Assembly: GCF_947179165.1 (NCBI RefSeq)
Contig: NC_077243.1
Location: forward strand, 6,876,001 to 6,940,000
Origin: Solanum dulcamara
Lineage: Eukaryota > Streptophyta > Magnoliopsida > Solanales > Solanaceae
Length of the DNA: 64,000 bases
Reading direction: 5' to 3'
Shown here: one piece after another, positions 1-12,706 of the stretch
How positions within the stretch are numbered: the first letter of the stretch is position 1
How the letters are laid out: the number at the start of each line of letters is the position of its first letter
The notes under the pieces: model-generated
The model's database searches: none
Told to the model about the DNA's origin: nothing
What the model saw: only the letters and a program-made list of their open reading frames with translations
Translations under genes and position numbers: made by a program

Positions 1-1
1 G

Positions 2-232
2 AAAGGTGGCTTCATAAAAGGAGACAGAACGAAACATATTTCACCAAAATTATTCTTCACACATGATCTCCAGAAAAATGGTGATATTGATGTACAATAA
101 GTTCGTTCGAGTGATAATCTTGCTGATTTATTCACAAATGCATTACCAACATCAACTTTTGAGAAGCTAAGATATAAGATTAGAATGCATCGTCTCCAAA
201 ATATCAAATGGAGTTTTCATCAGGAAGAGTAA
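2..232 (+). pseudogene. Copia RNase H C-terminal remnant
   Basis: The translation matches the last part of the RNase H domain of the Copia element at 15225-20660 almost residue for residue, for example FIKGDRTKHISPKLFFTHDL and DNLADLF. One in-frame TAA at 98-100 replaces a glutamine codon (CAA) of the sister copy, so this copy is dead. Its 5' part lies outside the window. Orientation is opposite to the two larger relatives at 9-20 kb. Confidence 0.9.
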
Positions 233-419
233 AATACGCATTGTACTATTTTTTCCTTAACCAAGATTTTGTCCCACTAGGTTATCCTTGTAAGGTTTTT
301 AATGAGGCAGCACTCAAGGCGTATTACCAGATGTGTGTACTATTTTTCCTTCATTAGATTTTTTTCCCACTGAATTTTTTCTAGTAAAGTTTTTAATGAG
401 GCATATTACACTTGGATAT

Positions 420-650
420 TCAAGAGGGAGTATTATGAAAAAACAAAATATAGTGAATGTTCCACTTTCATTAGAGAAACCTACTAAATGACACATTGCC
501 TTGTCTCTCTTCCTTATCATCTGATTTCCTTGGTTATAAATAACCTTGCAGATTAGAGAATTAAGACACACCGAAGAAACAAAAAAAAAACATAACTCTT
601 CTATTTGTTTCTTCTGCTTCTTATTAATTTGCTAAGTTAATTTGTTTTAT
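420..650 (+). mobile_element. Probable 3' LTR of the edge Copia copy
   Basis: A purine run (aagagggag, about 422-430) downstream of the RNase H remnant looks like a polypurine tract. It is followed by about 220 bp with a TATA-like ttataaata (about 535) and a T/A-rich end. It does not resemble the LTRs at 9.2 or 15.2 kb. Both borders are guesses because the partner LTR is outside the window. Confidence 0.4.
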
Positions 651-1008
651 AAAAAAAAAAAAACTTTTCAAAATATATAAACCAATTAAATATGAAAAAT
701 TATTTTCATGGTACAACACACCTTTGTGGAAAAGAATGAGGCTGAGAGAACGTGGCAGTCGCCCAAATGGTCGTACTGATTTGTACCAAGTGCACAATTA
801 GCGCCTGATCATTTAGTTGATAATAATCATCTCCATCTTTGTTACTTCTTCCTGATTTACAAGTATTCTACTCAATTCTTCATTCTTCCATGGCTCTAGA
901 AAGAAAAAGGTGAATCGGAACATTGATCTTCCAGTTTGTTTATTGTGCTACTCAATCGTTTATACTTTAATCAACTACTCTTTTAACAATTCCGGTCCAA
1001 ATTAATTA

Positions 1009-3176
1009 ATGGCGGAAGATAAGGGAGTGGAATATGCAATTCAGCGTGAGTTGCAATTTAAACAGAAGATTGCAAATTTATTTCCAGATAATGAGGTTTT
1101 TCCCTTAGAGGTACCTAACTCTGTTTATATCCATCTTCTCCTATATATATATAATACACATTAAGTACCTGGTTCATATACCTGATATGACATGATGCGA
1201 CTTCTGAGGAAATGACTTAATGACAGGAGGGTGTGGAGATTGTGGATTAGAATAGAGAGTTAGTAGGTAGTGAAGGTTGTGCTTTTTGATGGATTTAGGC
1301 TTGGTAATGTCTGTCGCAATATTAGCCTTATTTTTATACTAGTTTTTTGCTTTTGATATATGTTATTTATTGTATTTTCATTATAACATTATTTTGTTGT
1401 TGTTACTGTTCCTTTCCTTTCCTGAAGGACTGCTTTGCATTGTTTTGCTTATTAGTTGTCATGTTTTCCCTTTTCATTACTTTGATGTTGAGGGTACTTT
1501 GAAAACAACCTCTCTACTTCCACGAGGTTGGTGTATGTTGTATACACTCTATCCTCTGAAACTCCACTTGTGAAATTTCAGTAGGTATGTTGTTGGTGGT
1601 GTAAATGGGGGTAGGGGAATGGGAGATGTGGGAGGGGATTACAAACTAAGGCGTAGAATCGAGCCTTTACTGTAAGTTCATATAGTCAACTGAGCTACTA
1701 AGTTTTCCCAACCCAATTTGTCACTTCATTCAATTGCTGTGTTTCTTGTTGATTTGATAACCTTTCACATGTCAGTTAGCCATGCCAGCCTTTTATTTCT
1801 GCGCAATTCAATTGAACTATGACTGCTACTCCTCTACACTTGCTATAATATGCTTGTCTTGAATGAGAACGAATTAAGATTTGGGATGTACTCTGCGTAT
1901 CTGATAATCTATGTCATAGATTTGGCTCTTCTAATAGAACATCGTCGTAAGTTTTAGATAAAACGATGGAAAGCTTTGATTTCCAAGAGAAACAGATCAA
2001 CTGATGGAATAACAGATTGCAGCCAAACAACAACAACATTTGAATCTGATGAAGAAATTAATGCTAGAGGTAATTCATCTTGAATTTTCCTTTCTTTTTT
2101 TTCTCGTATAAGTAAAACTAAGTTCTACAAATATCAAAGCAATTTCCGCGGAATGTAGCATTTATTACTGTACAGTTCTATTGCTGCTCTTTTAAGAATT
2201 TTTACTCCTGTCACTCTGTCAGGTACCATCTCAAGGAGCAATTCAAATGTAAGTGCTGATTTTGCGAGTTAACTTTGTATATCTGATGTGCTGTGTGTCA
2301 AATATTCAAAATCTAATAGAAACTATCCAAGTTTTAGGTAAAAAGACGGAAAGCTTTGATTTCCAAGAACAAGAAATCTGCTGGTAGAATAATTGATTGC
2401 AATGCAACAACTTGTATACACACCGAAGTTTCTCAGGAGACGTTAAAACATTTGGAATCTGATGGACAAAGTAATACTAATATCTACAAATATCAAAGCA
2501 ACTACTGCTGAATGTTATTTTTCTTGGGCAGGCTGCAGATTTCCATTTCTGCTGTTACAATTTTTTTTCATCCTATAGTGTAAATGCTGAAATTCTGTCT
2601 TCTGCCCCTAATGCAGCGCTACTACCGAATCATTTTCCAAGTATGACATTGCCACCACGCCCATCATTAAGCCCTACGTATACTTACTCACGTAGAAAGA
2701 AACATGCAGAGTCCAGCAACTCTGGCTTTGTGTCACCTCAACAGCAGCATAGACCAAACATAATGCACTACTGTAAAGACTCTGAAGTTTACTGCTCTGG
2801 AGCTCTATGTTATGAGTTGCACTTGAGAGGCAACAAGCACAAGGTAAAACTGCAATACCGGGGAGATTCAAGTGTCAACAGAAAAAACAAGCAAGTTATA
2901 AGATGTGACTTGTGCGAAATTTACTGCCAGGACGAAACTTCATTAGAGATGCACCTTAAAGGTAAGAAACACAAGGCTAAAAAACAACATGAGATGGAAC
3001 ATGGAGGGAAGATTAAAGATGAGAAGGGGCAGCTATTCTGGTGCGAATTATGTCAAGTTCCATGCATGAATGAAGAAACTTTCACATTACACCGCAAAGG
3101 AAAAAAGCACCGGAGACAACTGTATGTTCTTGAGGAGAAGAAGAAAGCTGAAGCCCAAGGACTCTTCCATGCCTAG
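1009..3176 (+). CDS. U1-type C2H2 zinc-finger protein, 310 aa
   Basis: Five exons: 1009-1110, 1958-2069, 2223-2248, 2338-2470 and 2617-3176. All junctions are GT-AG and phases agree (933 nt). The N-terminus starts MAEDKGVEYAIQREL. The C-terminal half carries three fingers of the U1/matrin type (C-x2-C-x12-H-x5-H), as in dsRNA-binding proteins such as ZFR/ZNF346. Fingers 2 (CDLCEIYC...) and 3 (CELCQVPC...) are complete. Finger 1 reads CKDSEVYC, with Ser where the second Cys ligand should be. Exons 2 and 4 encode similar stretches (KRWKALISK / KRRKALISK), a sign of exon duplication. The basic, Lys-rich linkers fit nuclear RNA binding, which is inference. The start was chosen as the first ATG joined in phase to the rest. 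Intron 1 holds a SINE tail. Confidence 0.85.
1495..1602 (+). mobile_element. TS-like SINE 3' remnant in intron 1
   Basis: The stretch has the order typical of the TS SINE 3' half: aacaacctctct, a diverged middle, ctccacttgtg, then aggtatgttgttgg. It closely parallels the tail of the LINE at 41220-41340. No target-site duplication was found. Confidence 0.6.
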
Positions 3177-3960
3177 TTTCGAATCCACACAACAGAACGG
3201 GGACCGGTTGAGGTTCTTAGATGATTGAACGCATATTACACAGTAGCATTAATCACTTATATGTCCAAACTAAGCAAAATATTGATTGCAATATTGCTCC
3301 AAGTACTAGTTTTATAGGTGTCAATCACATTTCAGGTGCATTTTACTAAGTTATTATAGGTCTCAATGTGGTTAGAATTTTAAAAATTTTGTTTGTGCTC
3401 CTTACTTTTGTCTGATTATATGTAAGTAATAATATAAGAATTTTAGTTACTCTGTGTGCATTCTAGACATGCTTTGCAGCCAGCCCAACTTAGTTAACAA
3501 TGTATGATATATCTAGGCATTTTGATAATCAAGACTATCCTAAGAGCTGCTATATTATGCATCAATTATATCCTACAAAGCATAAATGCAAAATGGTTTT
3601 CATGAAAAGTACTAAGCTGATGAAATTCGCAATTATATGTGATCTCAAGAGAGGTAAAGACATTGATGTAGACAGTCTACATCACCATCCATAGGGGTGC
3701 GGTCCTTTTCCAGTCCTTACGTGGACGTGAGATGAGATGTTTTATGCACCAGATTGCTCTTTTTTTAGAGCCGCCTAATCCTGTAATTACAACCAAAGGT
3801 TAAAATTAAAGGCAAACTTGATCTTTGATGTTGATCTTGTGCCAACAAAAAGGAAACACCTAGAAATCAGGTTCAAGACCCTTCAACATGTTGGAGGTAA
3901 GCTGGTGCAAGAGGAACATTGCCTAAAGAGAGACACAGACGAAAGAGATTATGACCGTAA
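3177..3960. other. 3' flank of the zinc-finger gene and spacer
   Basis: Probable 3' UTR followed by AT-rich sequence. Short ORFs here have no recognisable product. The only structured item is a SINE tail at about 3669-3769. Confidence 0.5.
3669..3769 (+). mobile_element. Diverged SINE 3' end
   Basis: The motifs ggggtgcggtccttttcc, a diverged middle, and tgcaccagattgctctttttt parallel the 3' end of Au-type Solanaceae SINEs (ggtgcggtcc ... tgcaccgggctgcccttttt). It is diverged and the 5' half is missing or unrecognisable. Confidence 0.5.
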
Positions 3961-4283
3961 GGGGTCGTTTGGTAGTTGGATAAGAAACAAGTTATTCATG
4001 TATTAATTTTCATATAACTTATATGGTGTTTGGTAAGTAGATAGGAAATAAGTTATTCATGTGTAAAATTAATACAATGTTTGGTTGACAATTTAGAAAC
4101 ATGCATAATTAATACATGTATAAATTATGAGGGAATCTATATATTATTTTATACAAAATAGAAGGTAGAACAACTAATATATGTATAACTAATTCCTACA
4201 TAAAATAAAACATATATTCATTCATAATGGATCCTAACATTTCTAATAACTGCATAATTTTAAACAACAACCAAACGGACCCT
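3961..4283. mobile_element. hAT-like MITE
   Basis: It begins ggggtcgtttggt and ends accaaacggaccc, which are inverted copies of each other apart from one base. The interior is AT-rich without coding capacity and partly repeats itself (gttattcatgt at about 3991 and 4052). No clear TSD. Confidence 0.65.
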
Positions 4284-4351
4284 GAATGCATAATTGCATA
4301 TATAGGTGGACCAAATCATAATCCACGAATTTAAAGCCTTTTTGACTTAGA

Positions 4352-4533
4352 GCCCGTTTGGATTGACTTAAAAATTATTTTTTAAGTTAAGAAGAAAAAA
4401 ATAATTTTTGTCTTCTTTTTTGTAAATTTTAACTTATTTTAAATATTTTTTTAATTTGTCAAACACTTCCAAAAAATTAAAAAAAAAATAAAAATTAATT
4501 TGACCAAATTTTTAAGTCAATCCAAAAACAAGT
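4352..4533. mobile_element. MITE with gcccgtttggattgac ends
   Basis: The left end gcccgtttggattgactta and the right end taagtcaatccaaaaaca are inverted. The interior is A/T homopolymer. The same terminal motif recurs at 58519-58713. Confidence 0.6.
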
Positions 4534-4778
4534 TCTCTCTGGTTAAAGTACTTGCCTAATACTTTTCCTTTTTGAAACAAGTATACATTTGGTTGACCCT
4601 ATTAAATAATCTAAACACTAATTTTACCGTTTGAGAAATTGTCTGCTTACTTGCTAACATAGAGACAAGTAGGTAATTGGTTTAAATTATCGAGTTTTAT
4701 ATCGAATAACCTCTCTTTCTTTAAAATAAATAGTGCCTAATGAGAAATATTTCAACATAATTTGGATAAAAAAAATGA

Positions 4779-5036
4779 TACTCCTCCGTTTAGTTGTCAT
4801 GATAAGGTTTGATACAATTCTTAAGAAAAAATTAATTAGAAGTGTTGTTTGACTAATATATTCCCTATTAATTATTTAATTTTTATCTATATATGTGTTT
4901 CTTAATTCTAGAATAATTAATGTTAAGGGTAAAATTGGAAAAAAAAAATAATTCTCTCTTGATCGTTTAAATTGACAACTATTTTGAAACAAGTATTTTT
5001 AGTATACATGACAACTAAAAAAAAACGAAGGGAGTA
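4779..5036. mobile_element. Stowaway-like MITE
   Basis: Terminal inverted repeats tactcctccgtttagttgtc and its counterpart gacaactaaa...cgaagggagta. TA at both ends fits a Tc1/Mariner-type TA target. The family motif CTCCCTCCGT recurs at 13549, 5831 and 58020. Confidence 0.75.
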
Positions 5037-5297
5037 ATATGATTTTGTCAAAAGTAGAAAAGACAAGGGGTTGTTTGCTTTGTCCTTACTTTTCTGTCGG
5101 AAGTCTTAAAAAAAAAAGATAGATGCTGTCGTCCGGTCTGTAACTTATCTAAGCCCAACCCATACATACCTTTTCTCTTTTTGGGCCAATGGTGGACTCC
5201 AAAAGTTTATAAAAGCTCTTCTTTTGCCCAAACTATCCCACAAAGTTTCTTTCCAACTCTCATTGCCACCTTATCTTTTTTATATATAATAATTTTC

Positions 5298-5354
5298 GGG
5301 GGGGGGGGGGGGGAGGGTTAAACTCTCCGCCTTAGTTGCGGAAGGCGGAGAGTT
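5298..5354. repeat. G16 tract next to a perfect GC-rich hairpin
   Basis: A run of 16 G (5298-5313) is followed by a perfect 13-bp inverted repeat, aactctccgcctt (5321-5333) and aaggcggagagtt (5342-5354), around an 8-nt loop. It sits in otherwise AT-rich DNA with no gene nearby. Confidence 0.8.
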
Positions 5355-8300
5355 CATCATGAGCTAATTTGTAGAGTTGTCTAAAGTTGAGTTAAATCGA
5401 TAATGGATTATTTGGTTTTAACAATTTTGATAACACTTTAGATATTTTTTTAATTGGGTTATTAATTTTGTAACGACTTGATATTTTTTTAATGGGTCAA
5501 TCGATAATTCGATAAAATAACTATTAACTTACAACTATACCTTTTTTGATATATAAAGTCCTTCACTTCGAGTGTGGTTTCATACTTTTAATTTTCATTG
5601 TCTCAATTTCTCAGTTATATTCTATAAGGTATTAGTGTTTTCTTTCAAGGAAGATGTAATCTACCTACTCATGTTCATGATTCATTTGGTCTGTCACATT
5701 GTTTCTAAGTGATTTTCATTGAAGAATTTTTTTCGTGTGACTTTTTAATGGTTTACATCAATAACCGATATTTAATGGTTCTATAATGATTTAACATGTC
5801 TACAAATTGATAACCAATTTAACTTATTATTACTTTCTCCGTTCCACTTAGTGTAATGCCATTTCTTTCTTAATTCACATAACGAAGAAAAACATTTTCA
5901 AATTTTAAAAGAAGTTTAGTTTATGTTTCTTATTTTATTATTAACAAAAAGTTTCATGTTAGTATTTTTTATTTATTTTATGAGACTATACCATATATTA
6001 TTAATAGAAAATTTGTATAATTACATAAATATTATGATATATTGAAAATTATATTTTAAAAAAGAATCTTCATTTTTGTTATGAATAATTATTATAAACG
6101 GAGTAGGAATATGAGAATTTTAGTTTGGATACTAGTGGTGGGGGTCAGACGCATAGACAAGTGGTCATATCAAAAAGGGCAACCTCGGTAATTTTTCCAA
6201 CAGGTGGCATCTTAGATACGGGAAATTAGTTTTATTCCCAATTATAAATGATAAAAATATATAAACATGTCATTGGATTTAATTTATTTATCTCTTTTAA
6301 CTTTAAATATATATAAATAGAAATTTAAATTTATATAAAATTAAATAAGTAGATACATGTATCATAAATGACATCTTGCGTGCGATAAACTTGAATTGAT
6401 TTATATTATGCCAACGTAATTTAAATATTTACTTATGTAGATCAAAAGTTTAAAGACATAAGTATCAGCTGAAATAAAATTAAATAATAAATTTTGTATA
6501 TTATGCCTGCCTTCAATTTTTTTTTACATTAATATTTAAAAAGTAATATAAAAAGTTTTTGTACCCAACTAATAAAAAATTTAAATCCAAAGAAAATATA
6601 CTAAAACTAACATTCCATTGTAAAATTAGATAATATTTTTTCTCTGCTTCTCAATTTCCTTATTGGGTCGTCAAAATCATTGGCTCTCTTAATTTAATAT
6701 AGAAATAGTAAACTTTTAATTATATTTTATAAGTGGTATTCAAATCAAATAATATGTCTGAATCAGGACTACACATTGATAACTTAATATTTGTTGTATT
6801 TTTCTATCACCAATAATATAAAAGGGAGAAGACGTGAATATTTATTATAAAGAATGATAAAACACAAGGTGATACTGAACTAGATCTTATTATAAAAGAA
6901 CTATAAGTGGTCGCTTGATTACCAATATTAGGATATTAATTTTGGCATAAAATTTATTTTTTTCGTGTTTTATTGTTGATATTAGCAAAAATCTATAAAT
7001 TACCAAAATATTTTATCCCGAGATAATATTAATCCTAGGATTAGGACTGTTTATGATTCGATTTGGATCGGTTATTGATTAAAATAAAAACCAAATCAAT
7101 TTAGTCTATTTTTAAATTTCTAAAACCAAATCAAACAAAATCATAACAAACCAAACCAAAAAAATAACCGTCTATTTGGTTATTGTCAGTTTGATTCAGT
7201 TTTTTCGGTTTGAAAATAGTAAGTTTGTTGAGGGGCCTACGCATCTCGAGAGACATAGACACCTAGTATATGAATAATCCACACGAAAGTTGTTGTGGCT
7301 TCAATTAAGCAATACTAGAGTTATCATTACACAAACAAAGTGATTTAGTTGAGCAATACTAAAATCATTATATACCAAAGATCAAAAGATCAAATCTTTA
7401 TAACAAAAAAATAACTCAAGTCAACAATTGAGGAACTACTAGGGAGGGGTACAAGAAAATTATATACCAAAATTTAAGTGTTGGACTTGATAAAATGGTA
7501 AAGTTAAAAATTTAAATTAAGTAAAATTCAATAAAATATTTATATTCTATTTATGAATAATATATAAATAATTATAAAATTTATATATATATAAGTTCTC
7601 ACTTGTTATTTCAGTGATTTTTTTTTAAAATCAAAACCAAATTAAAGAGTGTCAATTTTTAAAATTCGAAACCAAACCTAATCAAATATTATTTTTTTAA
7701 TCGATTTAATTTGGATTGCGATTCAATTTAATTTTTTAACCATAACCATCAATAATCCTACCAGCATAATGGATATCCTTTTTTCGAAACAAAGGATTAC
7801 GTGGAGAATGTTGCAATTTCTTTGCCTTAAGTTACAATTCTAATTTAGATTAAGTTAGTGATCAATGGATTGCTAATCTTTGGGCAGATGTGTTGATTAT
7901 TCCTGATAATGACAAGCTGGGATTAAATTACACTTAATAGTCTCATTCAATAAAATGCTAACAACTATTAAAACTATATATAATAATAACGTGGATGCTG
8001 ATTTATCATCTCTTGCATTTGACAGTTGATACAACTACCAACATTTCCTATATTTTAAGTTTCTTTATGCTACTCTTTTTGGTTTGATAATATTAATAGT
8101 TTGCTTCATTAGGCTAACTTATGATTCTTTAAAGAACTGTCATAGCATTATTAACTCAATTTAATGCTGGTTAGGCTAACTTTTCAAGCCCATTTATTGG
8201 GTTGGCATATGATTAAATTAAACTAGCAACAAGTCTTAATAGATTGTAGCTATTGGGAAAATATAAGTTCAATTAAGATTTGTTTTTTTCTGAGTGTCAA

Positions 8301-9156
8301 AGGCAAAGTATGGTATACATGACTATTTTTAACGTAAAGTTTCAAGGACGATTTGACTTAAATTTATACGAATCAAAATGAGTTATAAATTAATAAATAA
8401 GCAAGTTATTATCATTTTTAAAGGATATTTGAGTTGAACTGAACTAAAAAGCAAGTCATAATGTTTCCAATTCTCTAATTCTTAATTAGTATTAAGTTTT
8501 GATTTTTTTAATAGTTTTTTTAATAATAGTTTGATCGATACAAACGAGTATAAGGGCTTATTGCGTTTGTAGATAATTTAAGGGCTTGTTGTTTTGTTAG
8601 ATTTGGATGCTTTCTACATAGATCCTTAATAAAAGGATACTCGTTGATCTGATAACTTTTTTTACATTTTGTTTGAATGGTTGTTATTTATTGTTTCAAA
8701 TTTTTTTGTGCATATGGTATTATGAAATCTATTAATGCAATTATTTTGAGTTTGTGCCGTATACAATATCGGAAGAAAATCGCTCTTTATTATAATTTTA
8801 TTTTCATTTTTAAAATTTAATTTCGAAACTTTTAACTTAAAATAAAAAATATATTTATCTCATCATATTTATTGGTAATGATACCTTAATAAAAAATTAA
8901 ATATATTGGAAACCTAATCAGATACACACTATTTCACATCGATGGATATGTATAGAATAGTGATAATAGAAGGAATTTGCCACAAACACGTAAAAAAAGA
9001 GAAAGAAAATTATTTTGGAATAAAAAGATCGATGTGAAATAATATAAGTGGCCTAAAATAGGAAAGGAATAAAAATTATACTACCTTTTAGTTTTAATTT
9101 TGTATAAAATAGAATTTCACACAAAATAATAAAATTAATTAGTTTAAACCGCAATA
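5355..9156. other. AT-rich intergenic stretch, no gene
   Basis: No ORF or splice-consistent exon is seen. A weak Stowaway-like unit lies at 5831-6105 (tactttctccgttcc ... cggagta). About 7041-7757 has loosely inverted ends (gattcgatttggatcgg ... tttggattgcgattc) and may be an old non-autonomous DNA element. The rest shows no structure I can name. Confidence 0.5.
5831..6105. mobile_element. Decayed Stowaway-like MITE
   Basis: Left end tactttctccgttcc and right end aaacggagta match the Stowaway motif. The inner inverted repeat is poor. Confidence 0.45.
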
Positions 9157-9359
9157 TGTTATGAAATTATATAAAATAAGAAGAAGAATAAAGTAGGGAG
9201 AAGAGAGAAGAATTCTTATTTCTCTTGAAGGATATTTAAGAGTTAATTACAATGAAGGAAAATCCAATTGACTTGGTCCTAAGTAGGATTCCTAACTTTT
9301 CTCCCAAGGAATCTATATAATAGACATTCACTATATATAATACAAATATGTTTATAACA
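9157..9359 (-). repeat. 3' LTR of old Copia element
   Basis: 203 bp, starts TG and ends CA, next to CAATA on its left. The adjacent internal cactccccgttgg is the complement of a polypurine tract. It is about 40 bp longer than the partner LTR because of indels. Confidence 0.8.
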
Positions 9360-11708
9360 CTCCCCGTTGGATGTCTATTTGATAGATTATGTGCCTTGTT
9401 AAAACTTTACTAGATAAAATCCAGTGGAAAAAATTCTAGTGAAGGAAAAAGAGTACACATATCTAATAATACGCATTTAAGATGTTTCATTAAAAACCTT
9501 ACAAGGAAAATCCAATGAGAAAAAATCATGTGAGGAAAAAAGAGTATATCGCGTATTAACTTCTCCTAATGTGAACATCAATCCAAAGACTTGAATCTTC
9601 ACATTCCAAGCTTGTGCACCATCTTCTCAAAAATTGTAGTTGGTATAGATTTGGTGAATAAATCAGTCATATTATTACTTGAACAAATTTGTTGCACGTT
9701 GATATCACCGTTCTTAGGAGCTCATGTGCGTAGAAAAACTTTGGCGAAATGTGTTTCGTTCTATCTCCTTTTATGAATTATCCTTTTAGGATCAAAGAAT
9801 TCTGCAAATTCCTCACTTCAACTTCTTTAAGCAAATAATCAATTGACTTTTGAAAACTCTTTAAGAGTTTCAATTCAAGACATCAACTTGTATAATAATA
9901 TGAAAGATTCTTGATTGATTTAATCCATATGAGGATTATAAACAAGTTTTTCAAAAACTTGGATATGCTTCATGCATTTTGAATCCTTCAAATATTTTCA
10001 TATCAATTTTGTCAAGTGACAACATTCATCTTCTAGTGTCTAGATTGCAAGTCAAATAAGCTTTACGCTTATCAAGATGCATCATTCCACCTTTCACTTG
10101 ATAAACATTTTTACGTCAGCATGTTTTAATAGATCGTAAAATTTATATCATCATAATCTTTTACAATACTGCGCTATATTGTCTCAAAGATATCGTCAAC
10201 GATGTATCATTTGTGTCGGTTCACAATGAGACATAACTTATTGAGATCTCATACTTCATTATTTTTCGGTACCTACCCCTCTCATGAGGTTTCATGAAGT
10301 ATTATGTTGTAGGCTCTTCAAGAGCACATTACCTCATCATTATGATTATTTTTATCATTTGCTCCCCCTACTTTATTAAGGATTATTTTTTTTAGAACCG
10401 ATTGGTCTATCACGCTTCATGCACGTCATAGACTCTGTCCTTCAGGACATTCAATAGGTACATTTTCAACTCTTGGTTGCTTCTTAGCTCCCTCTTATGT
10501 TAGACAAACTAACATATATCTCAATCTATTTTGGAGAATCCATCCTAGTGCATCATGGTATATTCATCAATCATATACCTCACATCAAAATTATTAGAAG
10601 GAAATTACATGGTCCTTGACCATAAATCCATTGAGAGGAAAATTGATCATAATTTATTAGTCTGATTCATACTTTTATATGCAATTTATCATATTTCAAA
10701 CCATGAAGCTTTGTTCTCATAAGCAATGATTGACTATTTATCCGAGGCATTTAATGTCACATCAGCTTGGATATTTATCAATCCTATCAAGATGAATTGT
10801 CTTGATTACATATTCTAAAATTTATGCTCTTAGCTCAATTATTTTGCACAAACAATTTTGCGAATGTCCAACTGCAGGTTTGGCAACAAATCCACATGTG
10901 ATTATCTTATAGATGCATCTATTTATCATATCACATAACAGGTGAACGGGTCCATATTCACCTTTTATACTTTTCAGAATTTAGGAATTTAGTTCCAACA
11001 TTAATTGATCCAATCAACTTATCATGAGAACAAACAACAATTCTTGAAGAATCTTTTATTTCTTCAATATATGTCTATTACTCAGTATGCACATCTTTGG
11101 AATGACAAAATCGTTCATACCAACTATGCACATGTGCTATTTTCTTGAGTAAATTTCATATTTACTAATTGAGAAGAAAGTTTCTGAAATTTCCTTCTCA
11201 ATTACTCTACCTCTTCTGAAGGTGAGTCATGATCTCATCATGATAAAATGCAAGTCCATATTAATAAGCTTCATTTTTGCACTATCACATTCACTTTCAA
11301 TATTGGATTTATTTAATCCCAATCGATAGGCAGTGATCATTAAATGATTGAGATGAAAACTCTGTAGCATTATCAAGACAAATAGACTTAATTTGATTAT
11401 CAGAAAACTGTGTCCGTAATCATATTATTTATGTCAATAATTTTGCAAACGCCAAGTTTTGAGATGACAATAGGCACACATGAGACCATTTTGAAGCAAC
11501 ATCTATTGGGACCATAAAGTATCTAAACACCATTATGTGGATGAATAGGTCCACAAATATCTCCATGTATACATTCCAAGAACATAAGCGACTCAATCTC
11601 AACTTTCGTTGATGATGGTCTAATCACAATTAACTTGCCTTGATATTTAAAAGAATCTTTAGATTTTTTAATGGATGTCCATTTGAATTTTCAATAATTT
11701 TTCTCATC

Positions 11709-12040
11709 ATTATCAAAAGTCCTCATTCTTCATAAATGAAACACAATCATCTAAGTATATCAAATTATGATAACTTCGTACCTCACTCCACATTCATTAA
11801 CAATATTCAATCACTTGCCTTCTTTCAGACATATTATGTATTGCTACCATACTCACTTTAGAGAATGAACTTGTATATGTAGCATTTATCAAAAGTTCTC
11901 ATTATTCATGAATGAGACACAATCATCTTAGCCTATCAAATTATGATAGTTTAGTACCTCATTCTACATTCATGTGATTATTCAATTATTTGTCTTCATT
12001 TAGACATACTATGCACTGCTATCACATTCACAAGAAGGAA
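11709..12040. repeat. Tandem duplication of about 170 bp inside old Copia
   Basis: The block from aaaagtcctcattcttcat (about 11718) is repeated from aaaagttctcattattcat (about 11890), with the same order of inner motifs: acacaatcatct, atcaaattatgata, gtacctcatt, agacatactatgcactgct. Divergence is clear, so the duplication is old. Confidence 0.7.
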
Positions 12041-12050
12041 TGGAGCACCA

Positions 12051-12470
12051 CTTGTCACGGGGCTATTTTCAACGCCGCGTGGGACAACCAAAAACTGCTT
12101 TGACAAGGCAAGTTTAAGGCTAAGTCCTGAGAACAATCTTACAAACCGAAGGCAAGATTGACAATGACAAACAAAAGTCCACAAACAGTCAACAAACAAA
12201 GAACAAGAGCAAGAGATAAGTTTGGGAGGCAAATGCCAATTTTCTGGTTGTGATATATATTTTCTGAATGAATATACAAAGAAGTCCAAGGGACTTATAT
12301 ACTACAAAAAGAGGGGACAGGAGGCCCACGAAATTATACTAAAGAAATGGCACTACAAAAAGTATGTATAAAGAAAAGGCACTAGGCTGCTGGCTGCTGT
12401 CTCAATGGAATAGGTTTTGTGACTTTTCACAAAAAGCACATTATTTTGCTTTAGTCACCATTATATTATC
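12051..12470. mobile_element. Possible solo LTR or LTR fragment
   Basis: GC content and texture change sharply at tgtcacggggctattttc (about 12053) and revert near ttagtcaccatt (about 12462). The block has LTR-like features (TG start, CA near the end), but no TSD or partner LTR is visible and its family is unknown. Confidence 0.3.
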
Positions 12471-12553
12471 ATTATGGTGCATTAGGCTATAAATTGATGG
12501 GACTTGAACTCAACATCTTTCATCGAGGTACACCAAGACTCAAACCTGATGTC

Positions 12554-12706
12554 TTACCCTCTTGATGCGATTGGACATGAATCCATCGTCTTATCTTCTT
12601 GGTGCCATTGGACATGGATCCATCATTTTAGTCTCTTGGTGTGATTGAACATGAATCCATCGTCTTATCCTTTGGATGCGATTGAAACTTGAATCCATCA
12701 TATTAC
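12554..12706. repeat. Four tandem units of about 38 bp
   Basis: Each unit follows the pattern cttggtgcgattggacatgg then atccatcatctta, with few changes between units. It lies inside the old Copia element. Confidence 0.75.

Noticed and set aside
9591..9776. ORF of 61 codons on the plus strand
   Set aside because: It is antisense to the decayed RNase H of the old Copia element.
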